Positions 48,143 through 57,465 of a stretch of 64,000 nt of DNA are shown here, in pieces. The notes under the pieces were generated by a model. It had not been told where the DNA came from. It worked only from the letters and a program-made list of their open reading frames with translations, and did no database searches. The stretch is taken from the NCBI RefSeq assembly GCF_012972675.1, contig NZ_JABCRE010000003.1:1-64000 (forward strand), read 5' to 3'. Within the stretch, counting starts at the first letter, position 1. Each line of letters opens with the position of its first letter. This stretch comes from Pontixanthobacter rizhaonensis (lineage in GTDB: Bacteria; Pseudomonadota; Alphaproteobacteria; Sphingomonadales; Sphingomonadaceae). Position numbers and translations under genes: made by a program.

Positions 48143-49513
48143 ATGACTGAAGGTAAATGGAGTATCACCCTTAGGCGGTTCGGCTATGGCGGCAAACCTT
48201 CAGAAAGACATGCCGGATCGCCGAAATCTTGGTTGATGCATCAAATCAACAATTACGATCCTTCCCCGGAATCACTTCGCCAGCTGCCCGGAACCAATCA
48301 GATTGCACAGCAATTTGGCGAGTATCGCCAACTGCGCAATGGTGACCAAGAAGTAAGGCGCACAGCAAGGCGCGCATTGCGCCGCCATGTGCAAAATGCG
48401 ATTGGTGCGCGCATCGCGACAGCAATAGAAACTCCAGATCATTTCTCCGAACGGCTTGTCCATTTTTGGGCCAACCATTTCGCTATATCTACCGAGAAAA
48501 GGGGCGCTGGCCCATTAGCAGGTAGCTTTGAATTTGAAGCAATAAGACCGCATATATTTGGGAAATTCTCAGCCATGCTGTCAGCGGCGGAATCGCATCC
48601 GGCAATGTTGCTTTATCTGGATCAAGCTCAGTCGATTGGACCTAACAGTCGCAGAGGATTGCGGGCAGCACAGCGAGGTCGGCGAAGAGCCGGCTTGAAC
48701 GAAAATCTCGCTCGTGAAATTCTCGAATTGCATACTCTGGGCGTTCGGTCAGGCTACACTCAACAAGATGTCACCGAATTCGCCAAAGCGCTCACCGGGC
48801 ATACGGTTCCGGCGATAAGGGGAAATCGGCGCGATCGCCAAAATCGCAACGGCGATATGGCTTACAGATTTGAAGAGGCCTTGCACGAGCCTGGAACTAA
48901 GACCGTGTTGGGTAAAAAATACGGCCCGAGTGGCGCGCGTGAAGCAGCACAAATTCTATCTGATCTGGCCGTCAATCCAGCGACAGCCAGACACGTGGTG
49001 ACCAAGTTTGCGCGGCACTTCACGTCCGATGATCCTCCTCCGGCTTTGGTTAGCCGATTGGAGAATGACTTTCTTTCGACTGGTGGCGATCTCAGATCGT
49101 TAACGCTGGCCTTGGTGAATTCTCCGGAAGTCTGGGCGGAGGAGCGCAACAAGTTTCTCACACCATGGGAATGGTCGATTATGTCGGCACGCGCGATCCA
49201 GCCTAGCGTCTTACAGCCGCGCCAAATCCGCCGGATGATGATCAATCTGGGCCAAGATCTATGGAAACCTGGTTCGCCTGCTGGATTTGATGATGCGGCA
49301 AGTCAATGGGCTGCACCGGAGTCTTTGCACCGCCGGGTAGAGGCTGCCCAAACACTCGGGCAGAGAGGCGCGCGTCATGATGCCCGTGCCTTGGGGCCCG
49401 AGCTCTATTCAGGCATTTGGAGCGAACACAGCGCGTTGGCGGTGGCGCGCGCAGAAAGTCCGGCACAGGCTATGGCCCTGCTGCTGGCCAGCCCGGAGGC
49501 TATGTGGCGATGA
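48143..49513 (+). CDS. DUF1800 protein (pair 2), inside the sulfated-polysaccharide locus
   Basis: 456 aa. AAGAGG precedes the ATG. Unlike pair 1 it starts directly in the domain (RRFGYGGKPSERHAG) with no signal peptide or lipobox. Conserved segments include FSERLVHFWANHFAIS, LNENLAREILELHTLG and YTQQDVTEFAKALTGH. Its stop overlaps the DUF1501 start by ATGA, so the pair is translationally coupled. Lack of an obvious signal suggests cytoplasmic location or co-export with the Tat-type partner. Function unknown. Confidence 0.85.
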   Translation: MTEGKWSITLRRFGYGGKPSERHAGSPKSWLMHQINNYDPSPESLRQLPGTNQIAQQFGEYRQLRNGDQEVRRTARRALRRHVQNAIGARIATAIETPDHFSERLVHFWANHFAISTEKRGAGPLAGSFEFEAIRPHIFGKFSAMLSAAESHPAMLLYLDQAQSIGPNSRRGLRAAQRGRRRAGLNENLAREILELHTLGVRSGYTQQDVTEFAKALTGHTVPAIRGNRRDRQNRNGDMAYRFEEALHEPGTKTVLGKKYGPSGAREAAQILSDLAVNPATARHVVTKFARHFTSDDPPPALVSRLENDFLSTGGDLRSLTLALVNSPEVWAEERNKFLTPWEWSIMSARAIQPSVLQPRQIRRMMINLGQDLWKPGSPAGFDDAASQWAAPESLHRRVEAAQTLGQRGARHDARALGPELYSGIWSEHSALAVARAESPAQAMALLLASPEAMWR

Positions 49514-50634
49514 TATTGAACAGACGGACTTTACTCGGCGTTTCGGCAGCAACGCTCGGCGCGGCGGCACTACCCAAAGTGTCATTTGCCGCTTCAGGGT
49601 CTGGTAAAAAGCGACTGGTTTTTGTTTTGCAAAGAGGGGCTGCGGACGGCTTGGGCATTGTGGCTCCGGTTGGCGATCCGGATTACGCCAGATTGCGTGG
49701 CGCTTTGGCTGAAGACTATGCCGAAGCACCCCGGATCAGCGGCCTGTTTGCCTTGCATCCTTCTTTGACCAAGTCGGCTGAAATGTTTGCCAAGGGCGAG
49801 ATGATGGCGGTTCATGCCGTCGCTTCGTACTATCGCGACCGCTCACATTTCGATGGCCAGAACGTATTGGAGAGCGGCGGCACGCGCCCATACGAACGTA
49901 AAGACGGTTGGCTCAATCGGTTGGTGGGTCTGATCCCGGCAACCGATGCCTCTGGCATTGCGATATCGCAAACCATCCCGCTGGCATTACAAGGCCCGAA
50001 TAAATCGAGTTCCTACGCTCCATCGCGCCTCCCCGATGCGGCGGACGATTATATGAAGCGGATCGGTAACCTCTACATGAACGATCCAAAACTTCATATG
50101 CTGTGGGAAGAAAGCATAGCCACACGCCAATTGGCCGAAGGCATGGATGGCAGCGCCAACATGCGACAGGCGGCCGACGTGGCAGCACTTACCTCTCGTA
50201 TGCTTTCGGCCGAAGACGGTGCGCGTATCGCCATGATCGAAACCAGCGGTTGGGACACCCATTTTGGACAACGCCAGCGTCTTGGGCGCGAATTGAGCCG
50301 GCTTGATACCCTGATTGCGTCTCTCAAAGATGGACTTGGCCCTCTATGGAATGACACGATGGTGATAGTCGCAACCGAATTCGGACGCACCGCAGCAATC
50401 AACGGGACCAATGGAACTGACCACGGTACAGCGTCTGCAGCCCTATTATACGGAGGTTCGCTAAGCGGAGGTACCGTCTTGGGGGATTGGCCCGGATTGC
50501 GACAAGGCGACCTGTATCAAAATCGCGATCTCAAGCCCACAGCCTCCCTCGAGAATGTAATCGCGTCCAGCGTAGCGAGCCATTTTGCGCTGGATCCCGA
50601 GATAACCAGACGTACCCTCTATCCCAGCCAATAG
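49510..50634 (+). CDS. DUF1501 protein (pair 2), Tat-type signal
   Basis: 374 aa from ATG 49510, overlapping the DUF1800 stop. MILNRRTLLGVSAATLGAAALPKVSFA is a Tat-like signal. The alkaline-phosphatase-superfamily fold shows candidate metal motifs SGWDTHFGQ, ATEFGRTAA and GTDHGTASA. Members are often found near sulfatases or polysaccharide genes but no reaction is established. The gene ends 4 bases from the convergent FGE-like gene. Confidence 0.86.
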   Translation: MILNRRTLLGVSAATLGAAALPKVSFAASGSGKKRLVFVLQRGAADGLGIVAPVGDPDYARLRGALAEDYAEAPRISGLFALHPSLTKSAEMFAKGEMMAVHAVASYYRDRSHFDGQNVLESGGTRPYERKDGWLNRLVGLIPATDASGIAISQTIPLALQGPNKSSSYAPSRLPDAADDYMKRIGNLYMNDPKLHMLWEESIATRQLAEGMDGSANMRQAADVAALTSRMLSAEDGARIAMIETSGWDTHFGQRQRLGRELSRLDTLIASLKDGLGPLWNDTMVIVATEFGRTAAINGTNGTDHGTASAALLYGGSLSGGTVLGDWPGLRQGDLYQNRDLKPTASLENVIASSVASHFALDPEITRRTLYPSQ

Positions 50635-50638
50635 CAGA

Positions 50639-51709
50639 TCATTGGCCGGGCAATTGGTCGTAGACTAGCCGGAATCCAACATTCGACGCGCCCAGACCCG
50701 GATCGCGTCCCTGACGGCTTTCTGGCCGATAACGCTGACAATAATTGGGTGCGCACAGATAGCTACCGCCCTTCATAACCCGGCTTGGCATTCCCGGATT
50801 AAGCGGGTCGTAAGCCGCGTTCTCGCTCGGACCGCGCGGATTATCTTTATCAGAGGGATCATGGCCGGGCCGGAAATAGTCACCGGTAACTTCCCAAACA
50901 TTGCCAACCATATCGTATAGCCCGAAGGCATTCGGTTCAAAACATCCAACCGGAGCGATCCCTGCAAATCCATCTTGGGCAGAGTTCACAACAGGGAATA
51001 CCCCCTGCCAGCTATTGGCACGTTTCGGTGCTGGTTGTTCGGTATATTTTTCAGCCCCCGCGCTGGCTGCAAACTCCCATTCAGCCTCGGTCGGGATGCG
51101 GCCACCTTTCCATTTGCCATACGCGATCATGTCTTCCCAAGCGAGATGGACGACGGGCTGATCTGGCGCGGCATCAGGTCCATCGGGACCATAGGGTTTT
51201 TGCCACTTTGCTCCAGGCAAATACTCCCACCAATCATTATATCTTTGCGAAGGCCGCGCTGGCGGTGTGAACACAGCAGAACCCGGTTCCAACATGAAGG
51301 CCGGAATTTGCTCCGCAGGGACACCCAACTGCTCAGGATCGACCGGTTTTTCGGCAATTGTCACGTAACCTGTCGCCGCAACGAATTCAGCAAATTGCCG
51401 GTTTGTTACCTCGTGCGGGTCAATCCAAAATCCGTCGACGCGCGTGACCCGTTCCGGCCCCTCCTCCGCATAGACCGCAGCGCTACCCATAGTGAAGGTT
51501 CCGCCGTCAATCCGCACAGGCGCGTCCGGCGGTGTCGTGCATGTAGTGGTAGCGGCAAAATCTAGCGCAGAATCTGGCGAGGACTGTGCCCCGTCCTCCC
51601 GCTCCACTTGGTCGCACGCCGATAGCACGAAACCAGCACTGACGAGCGTCATACCGATCAAAAAGGAACGATTACCACCAACCCGTGTTGTCCAACGTCT
51701 ACCCGCCAA
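50639..51709 (-). CDS. Formylglycine-generating-enzyme-like lipoprotein
   Basis: 356 aa from a TTG at 51709, which follows AGGA by eight bases, lies 10 bases after the upstream stop and yields a lipoprotein signal ending LSAC (Cys32). An earlier start would overlap the previous gene by over 200 bases. The FGE-sulfatase domain opens VRIDGGTFTMGS; GGSYLCAPNYCQRYRPESR carries both cysteines (319 and 324) matching the catalytic pair of FGE, and ends SNVGFRLV. FGE converts the sulfatase active-site Cys to formylglycine. An exported, lipid-anchored version is unusual. Last gene after GH105 and the lyase. Confidence 0.85.
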   Translation of the reverse strand: MAGRRWTTRVGGNRSFLIGMTLVSAGFVLSACDQVEREDGAQSSPDSALDFAATTTCTTPPDAPVRIDGGTFTMGSAAVYAEEGPERVTRVDGFWIDPHEVTNRQFAEFVAATGYVTIAEKPVDPEQLGVPAEQIPAFMLEPGSAVFTPPARPSQRYNDWWEYLPGAKWQKPYGPDGPDAAPDQPVVHLAWEDMIAYGKWKGGRIPTEAEWEFAASAGAEKYTEQPAPKRANSWQGVFPVVNSAQDGFAGIAPVGCFEPNAFGLYDMVGNVWEVTGDYFRPGHDPSDKDNPRGPSENAAYDPLNPGMPSRVMKGGSYLCAPNYCQRYRPESRQGRDPGLGASNVGFRLVYDQLPGQ

Positions 51710-51719
51710 CTGCTTCGTC

Positions 51720-53162
51720 CTATGGTTTGGTCTGGTCCGTTTCCATCTTGAGCCTTTGCACTGGCCCGCTCTCGCCAAGAAGATACATATTCCGGCGATC
51801 TGTGCCACGTAATCTTTCAGCGACCATAATCTGAGCATCAGGATGGGCATTGCGAATGAAGCTGCTGATCGCAAAGCTTGGGCTTGATCGGCGGAGCAAT
51901 TCGCGGGTCTTGGTGAAAGATTCGCCGCCATCCGCGCTTGCCCACCAGCTCACTGTGCCATCCCCTTCTACGTTTTGGCTTGCGAGTACGAAGCGAACAT
52001 CTTCGGGATCACCTGCGACGATTGCACCGTTGGAAATAGGCAAAATGCTTGGTTTGCCACCGACCCATTCGCTACCTGTCCAGCGATAGTGGCGCATTTC
52101 TTTGGGGCCGCCCGTCTTGGAGACACCCAGATCGGGACCCATAGTGATTCCGATATGGGGATAGCCTTTATTATCTAGCGTTACCGGGCCATTGAACGAC
52201 CATAACTCGCCTGATCGCGCCACCAATGTCTTGTCTTCTGCCACCTCGCGAGTCAGCGGCATGGGCAGTGTTTCACCTTCTATGTTGCGCCATGTATTGT
52301 CGCCGGTGTCGAACACCATGTAGAAAATGTCTTGGCGATTGGCAGTATGGCCGCGTTCATCCGGTGCACCATCATTGTCCCAGCACAAATGGTAATCAAA
52401 GTTGACGATGATCTCGTCACCCACGCCTTTGGTGACATAGGGATACCAACTATCCACCGCAGCCAGATCATCGCGGCGTTTGTGTTTCAAAAACGACACC
52501 GGATCCCCAAAGCTGCGGCCATTATCGGTAGATTTGTGATACACCCAATCGCTTCGGTGAGCGCCGTGGCGGTAGAACAGATAGATATCGCCATTATCCA
52601 TCTTCACAACTTGATTGTAAGTCCCAAAGGGAGGGATCGTATCAAGCTCTTCCCATTCGGTGATATCTAGCGGACGCTTGGATACGACGTGTTTGTTTTC
52701 GCCGTAGTGATGATTGCCGAGCGGGTTCTCGCCGTGCAAATTACGCAGGCCGCCATGACCGCCAAAGAACACATGGATGTAACCGGCATTATCGATAATC
52801 ATGGTGGGCTTGCCATGATTATCGATCTTTCTGCGGCGACTAGGATCCTTGCCCATGATGCTGACCCCGGCCTTGAACGGACCAAACCACTCACCGGTGC
52901 GGTGATCATAGGACACCACATAGGGGTCTTCCTGCGGCCCCTGATAGCTAAGATAAGTGCTGCCATTGTGATGTTCGCCAGCGGGATGCTGGATCACCGC
53001 CACTGCATTGCCCAGCCCGTTTTCAGCAAAATGATCGGTCATTTGCACTGATGGCGGATTGGTCGCAGCTGTCGCCTCATCAGACGTTTGTGTGGCGGTA
53101 CAGGCCGACAACACCAGCAGCGAAGTCGCTATCGCGCCTGCGGAAAACACTCGTCTATTCAT
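51720..53162 (-). CDS. BNR-type beta-propeller lyase, PL24/PL25 ulvan-lyase-like (copy 1)
   Basis: 480 aa lipoprotein (lipobox LSAC, Cys21). The propeller starts HFAENGLGNAVAVIQHPAGEHH. Conserved candidates for catalysis are His116 (DNHGKP), His136 (GGHGG), Tyr182 (GTYNQ) and Arg198 (FYRHGAHRS). The His-His spacing of 20 and Tyr-Arg spacing of 16 equal the values I recall for the PL25 ulvan lyase PLSV_3936. It would cleave the rhamnose-3-sulfate to uronate bond of ulvan by beta-elimination. Between GH105 (22 bases upstream) and the FGE-like gene. Confidence 0.82.
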   Translation of the reverse strand: MNRRVFSAGAIATSLLVLSACTATQTSDEATAATNPPSVQMTDHFAENGLGNAVAVIQHPAGEHHNGSTYLSYQGPQEDPYVVSYDHRTGEWFGPFKAGVSIMGKDPSRRRKIDNHGKPTMIIDNAGYIHVFFGGHGGLRNLHGENPLGNHHYGENKHVVSKRPLDITEWEELDTIPPFGTYNQVVKMDNGDIYLFYRHGAHRSDWVYHKSTDNGRSFGDPVSFLKHKRRDDLAAVDSWYPYVTKGVGDEIIVNFDYHLCWDNDGAPDERGHTANRQDIFYMVFDTGDNTWRNIEGETLPMPLTREVAEDKTLVARSGELWSFNGPVTLDNKGYPHIGITMGPDLGVSKTGGPKEMRHYRWTGSEWVGGKPSILPISNGAIVAGDPEDVRFVLASQNVEGDGTVSWWASADGGESFTKTRELLRRSSPSFAISSFIRNAHPDAQIMVAERLRGTDRRNMYLLGESGPVQRLKMETDQTKP

Positions 53163-53184
53163 TTGGCGTTCCTACAATCGCTGT

Positions 53185-54402
53185 TCAGTCGAGCATCTCA
53201 GACGCGAACAGCAATGTGCCGCCCACTGCGTAAAGCTGCGTCGAATCCTTGTCTGTTAATTGAGGGTCTTTGCCGATTTGCTGAACCCAGCCGACCTTTC
53301 CGCTGTCAGAAATAGAACCGCGCATCGCATCCCACGCCTTGTCGCGGGCGGCGGTGTACTTCTCGCCTTCCAAGAAGCCATTGTTCAATCCCCATGCAAG
53401 CCCGAAACCGAAGAATGCCGTGCCGCTGGTTTCCGGGTTCGTCAGATATTCCGCATCCATCAGCGAAGTTGGCCAATACCCGTCTTCCCGCTGGATAGAA
53501 ACCAGCGAGTCGGCCAAAGTTTTAAATGTCGCAATCATCAAAGGGCGCTCTGGATGATCTGCAGGCATAGCCTCGATAAAACGCGCAAGCCCTGCGAAGA
53601 CCCAGCCATTGCCTCGGCTCCAGAATACCGGTTTTCCACTCGGGGTCTTGAGGTCAAAATAACGGCTGTCACGGAACAGCAGACCGGTCTTAGGATCTTG
53701 CAGATACTCAATCACCGCACGCGTCTCTTTCGCGGCATAATCAAGATATTTTGGATCACCGGAAACCTTGGTCGTCATCGCCCAAGCGGGCGGCGCCATA
53801 AAAATCGCATCGGCCCAACACCAGCGCCGCTGGCAGGTACCCTCTGTGTGACCGTCTTCTGGCTCGATAAACTCAAGGCTCATCGTGTAATTCTGGGCTA
53901 TGATGTGGTCGAATTGTTCCATCGACTTGGACATTGCCTCAGGGGTCTTGTCTCTCAGAGCGACAGACGCATAGACGGCAGCCACGGTTTGATCATCGCC
54001 ATGCCATTGCCGATCACCAAGTTCCAAGCCGCTATCATATGCATATTGACGGACCCGAGCGAGAAGATGTTCGTCATTGGTTGCCTCGGCAAAGCGATCC
54101 AATCCCACAAAGAAAGTCGCCTTCACCCAGCCCCGATTGTAAGACGATTGGGGGAACTTGCCATCAATGTAGCTTAGGTCATTGTTGGCTTTGAGCTGCC
54201 AATTGGCGACCGCACACCCAATTTCCTTGGCCGATGCTTTTGTCGGGGCTTCAAGCGCAGAGGCAGAACCAGCAGGAATCATCGAGACACAGGGCGCAGT
54301 TGATGCGGCGTGGCCTTCGCCATGTTCGGCGCTGGCTTGCGCTGGAAATGCTGCGATTACCATTGCAAGGGGTGCGGCGGCAAAGCGTAGATAGTTTTTC
54401 AT
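53185..54402 (-). CDS. GH105-family unsaturated uronyl hydrolase
   Basis: 405 aa from ATG 54402 with GGGAGAG upstream; signal peptide ends AQASA. The (alpha/alpha)6 barrel carries WHGDDQT at 133-139 and WCWADAIFMAPPAWA, whose Asp198 matches the catalytic Asp of GH88/GH105 hydrolases. It removes the delta-4,5-unsaturated uronate left at the non-reducing end by a lyase, yielding 5-keto-4-deoxyuronate for the isomerase and KduD. First gene of the GH105-lyase-FGE unit, divergent from the sulfatase gene. Confidence 0.91.
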   Translation of the reverse strand: MKNYLRFAAAPLAMVIAAFPAQASAEHGEGHAASTAPCVSMIPAGSASALEAPTKASAKEIGCAVANWQLKANNDLSYIDGKFPQSSYNRGWVKATFFVGLDRFAEATNDEHLLARVRQYAYDSGLELGDRQWHGDDQTVAAVYASVALRDKTPEAMSKSMEQFDHIIAQNYTMSLEFIEPEDGHTEGTCQRRWCWADAIFMAPPAWAMTTKVSGDPKYLDYAAKETRAVIEYLQDPKTGLLFRDSRYFDLKTPSGKPVFWSRGNGWVFAGLARFIEAMPADHPERPLMIATFKTLADSLVSIQREDGYWPTSLMDAEYLTNPETSGTAFFGFGLAWGLNNGFLEGEKYTAARDKAWDAMRGSISDSGKVGWVQQIGKDPQLTDKDSTQLYAVGGTLLFASEMLD

Positions 54403-54561
54403 AAGATCGTTCTCTCCCGAGGATTGCTGAGCCCCGTATTTGCCTGAAGGCTCTGAGCGGCCTTTTCCAATTGCGGAGGGGGTTTCCAAGTTCTACTCAC
54501 TCAATTACGATCAAAAATGCGCAAAGGCAAGCAATCCATGTGCAGAATTGAAAGAGGAAAC

Positions 54562-55995
54562 ATGGTTCATTTCACACGCAGAGGCTTTTCCCTGAGTGCT
54601 CTGATGACTGTCGGAGCCTTGAGCGGCTGCTCGCCAGATACGCTTATTGGCTCGCCAAGACGCACCGAAGCCAATCCGCGAAACCTGCTCTTGATCATGG
54701 TTGATGATCTCAATGATTGGGTAACCGCCTTGGGCGACCATCCACAGGTCACGGCGCCGCACATCAAAGCGTTGGCCGCTTCGGGAACAAGCTTTGCTAA
54801 CGCCCATGCGCAAGCTCCCATTTGCGGCCCATCGCGCGCCAGCCTGTTTTCCGGCCTTTATCCTGCCCAAACCGGCATTTATGGCCAGATCAAAGATGCT
54901 CAACTTGGCCCAGCGGTATCGGCTGTTTCCCCCACTCTATTACTCCCGCAATATCTGCGTTCGCATGGCTATTACACGGCGGGACGCGGCAAGGTGTCCC
55001 ATCAGGGCGGCCAAGAGGGGATGTTTGACGAATATCACCCTCGCCTGCCTGAGAACGGAGATTACGGCCCCAAACCTGAAGGCCGTTTCAAATGGGACAG
55101 CGACAAGACCCATACCGATTGGGGCGCTTGGCCCGACGCTGACGAGAAAATGATCGACCATATTACCGCAAGCTGGGGAGCGGAATTTCTTCAACAAGAG
55201 CATGAGCAGCCCTTCTTGTTAGCGCTTGGTTTCGTACGTCCGCACGTACCGTGGTATGTACCGCAGAAATGGCTCGACATGTTCCCGCTGGATACGATCG
55301 AGTTGCCACAAATACGCGCAAACGACCTTGGCGATGTACCTAAGGCGGGACGCGACCTTGCCGCTGTGCCGCAAATGCCGACGCTGGAATGGGCGATGGA
55401 GAACAAGGAGTGGCGCCCGATCATGCAGGCCTATCTCGCTTCGATCGCCTTTGTGGATCACTGCGTGGGGATGGTGCTGGAAAGCCTGAGCACATCGGCC
55501 CACGCCGAGAACACTCTGATCTGTCTGGCATCCGACAACGGGTACCATCTGGGCGAGAAACAGCGCTTTGCAAAAATGTCGCTGTGGGAACGGTCAACCC
55601 GCGTGCCCCTGATGTTTGCAGGGCCCGGGATCCGTCAGCAGGTAATTACCGACCCGGTCGGCCTGATTGATATCTATCCCACCGCTATCGACATTCTGGG
55701 CCTACCCGCAAATACGGAGAACGCTGGGCGCAGTCTCGCTCCGGTACTGACCCAAGGGAAGGCTTTACCGATTGAACCACAGCTGTCCGTATATGGTGAG
55801 GGCAATTACGCGGTCATCGATCCGAACCATCGTTATATCCGCTATGCTGACGGGTCGGAGGAGCTTTACGATTTGCGGAAGGACCCGAACGAATGGGTTA
55901 ATCTGGCCAATGATCAGAGCCTTGCTTCGGTCAAAGACAGGCTGCGCGCATACATCCCGGCCAACCCGCGCAGCGATGTGACGATAGGCCGCTAA
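54562..55995 (+). CDS. Cys-type sulfatase, iduronate-2-sulfatase-like
   Basis: 477 aa from ATG 54562 after AGAGGAAAC. The N-terminus (TRRGFSLSALMTVGALSGC) combines a twin-arginine motif with a lipobox at Cys23, so a Tat-exported lipoprotein is likely. Metal site MVDDLND and active-site CGPSR (88-92) with Cys as the residue modified to formylglycine; later CLASDNGYHLGEKQRF holds conserved Asp/Asn/His/Lys. It would remove ester sulfate from rhamnose or uronate of ulvan-type oligosaccharides. Ends 7 bases from the convergent GH5-like gene. Confidence 0.92.
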   Translation: MVHFTRRGFSLSALMTVGALSGCSPDTLIGSPRRTEANPRNLLLIMVDDLNDWVTALGDHPQVTAPHIKALAASGTSFANAHAQAPICGPSRASLFSGLYPAQTGIYGQIKDAQLGPAVSAVSPTLLLPQYLRSHGYYTAGRGKVSHQGGQEGMFDEYHPRLPENGDYGPKPEGRFKWDSDKTHTDWGAWPDADEKMIDHITASWGAEFLQQEHEQPFLLALGFVRPHVPWYVPQKWLDMFPLDTIELPQIRANDLGDVPKAGRDLAAVPQMPTLEWAMENKEWRPIMQAYLASIAFVDHCVGMVLESLSTSAHAENTLICLASDNGYHLGEKQRFAKMSLWERSTRVPLMFAGPGIRQQVITDPVGLIDIYPTAIDILGLPANTENAGRSLAPVLTQGKALPIEPQLSVYGEGNYAVIDPNHRYIRYADGSEELYDLRKDPNEWVNLANDQSLASVKDRLRAYIPANPRSDVTIGR

Positions 55996-56002
55996 AACAG
56001 TT

Positions 56003-57460
56003 TCACAGCCCGTCGCGCGGCCGGGGAATTTGCGCTGGCGGTAAATCCCGCCAGATACCCGGCGTCACCCTAAGGTTGATCGGCCCGGCCGTATCAGGCC
56101 ATCGCATGACCAGAATTTGCTGCGCGCTTTCATCCCAGATGAAATCTGACAGCTGGCTGCCATCACCTCGTCGCGCCACGCGGAAAGCTTCGCCACTTCC
56201 CGGTGCATGAGTCAGCACCAGGCCGTTGCTCAAATGCAGCGAGAAGCCATCAGGATAGTGACGGTTTGCCCCGACAAACACCGAAGAAACCCCCTTGCTA
56301 TTGTCCGGCGTGATGGTGGCAGAAAGCTCTCGTTGGGCAAAGTCATAGCGAAAGCGCTCCAGATCACCGGCGATAAATTTGGGATAAGGGCGGGCGATAA
56401 TATCGGTGATGTATTTGCGCTCAACCGTGCCCCGTGACTGGTTGTCCTGAAAGATAGCCCATGTGGACGGTCCGCCGGGCAGAAAGTTCTGATAGCGCGG
56501 ATTGCCAAGGAACCACGCCTTGATTGTGCCCATGCCGGTTTCATCGAAAATCTCTGCCGTGCGGATATAAAAGCGCTGGTAATGGAGCTGGTCTTCTACG
56601 GAGATGTCGGTCGACATCAATGTTGGAAAGCCCCACTCACCCACAAGAATGGGTGCATCAAGCAACTCAGCCTCCCGCTCAAACCGGCGCAGGATGGGTT
56701 CGATGAAATTGATCCGATGCTGGTAGATGTGCGGCGCAAAAACGACATTGCCGCCTTTGATCGGGTTCTTAATCTCAGCATATTGATTGAATTCAATTGC
56801 TTCGCCCTTGTTCATGAAAATCGTCTGGCACAGAAACAGCTTGTCAGGGTTGTACGTGCGACCCTCTGCAATCAGGCGTTCATAATACGGGATCAGGAAC
56901 TGCCGTGTCAGATCATCGTATGAGATATCCATCGCAAGCTTGCGCGGTTCATTGACCAAGTCGTATCCGACCACGTCCGGATTGCCAGCAAACCGTTCCC
57001 ACATGATATGCCACGCTTTGGCGTAGTCATCTTGAATACCATCAGTATTGTTCCAGAACCCTTCCCACGAAAAATTGGGCACGCCATATAGCGTCATTTT
57101 GAAGCTGGTGGTCATGCCGGCATCACTGCCAAGCTGCGTTAGTCTGTCCAGTTTTTCAAGATAGGCCGGGTCAAAGGTGGTACCCGGCATTGTGCCAAAC
57201 TTGCTGAGTTCGAGCCGGATCACCTGCGTGTTCGCGCCCAAGCGCGCCATACGCCAGTAATCGCCTTCATCGAACATGACAGGTTGATTGCCGTCATTGG
57301 TGTTCACAACAAAGCCGCGCGGAATATAGTGACGTCCGTTATCGTCCCTCAGACCATGCTTAATCTCTGCCTGAACCGGCGCGGCAAGGCCGAAAAGCGG
57401 CACAGCCAAAAACAGCAATATCGCCATCCGTCGGATAACTGAATATATAGAGGCGATCAT
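56003..57460 (-). CDS. GH5-like glycoside hydrolase
   Basis: 485 aa from ATG 57460, 5 bases after the upstream stop, with AGGAGG inside the previous gene's end. Signal peptide ends PVQA. The TIM barrel shows the GH5 acid/base DLVNEPR (Glu171) and nucleophile ILVGEWGFP (Glu275); the start GLRDDNGRHYIPRGF resembles endoglycoceramidase-like GH5 members. A C-terminal beta domain (about 370-485) follows. Substrate uncertain: a beta-linked sugar within the algal polysaccharide is suggested by context only. Second gene after lyase copy 2. Confidence 0.82.
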   Translation of the reverse strand: MIASIYSVIRRMAILLFLAVPLFGLAAPVQAEIKHGLRDDNGRHYIPRGFVVNTNDGNQPVMFDEGDYWRMARLGANTQVIRLELSKFGTMPGTTFDPAYLEKLDRLTQLGSDAGMTTSFKMTLYGVPNFSWEGFWNNTDGIQDDYAKAWHIMWERFAGNPDVVGYDLVNEPRKLAMDISYDDLTRQFLIPYYERLIAEGRTYNPDKLFLCQTIFMNKGEAIEFNQYAEIKNPIKGGNVVFAPHIYQHRINFIEPILRRFEREAELLDAPILVGEWGFPTLMSTDISVEDQLHYQRFYIRTAEIFDETGMGTIKAWFLGNPRYQNFLPGGPSTWAIFQDNQSRGTVERKYITDIIARPYPKFIAGDLERFRYDFAQRELSATITPDNSKGVSSVFVGANRHYPDGFSLHLSNGLVLTHAPGSGEAFRVARRGDGSQLSDFIWDESAQQILVMRWPDTAGPINLRVTPGIWRDLPPAQIPRPRDGL

Positions 57461-57465
57461 GGGCT

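Noticed and set aside
51710-51931. N-terminal extension of the FGE-like protein
   Set aside because: Would overlap the lyase gene by over 200 bases and bury the lipoprotein signal; the TTG at 51709 explains the data better.
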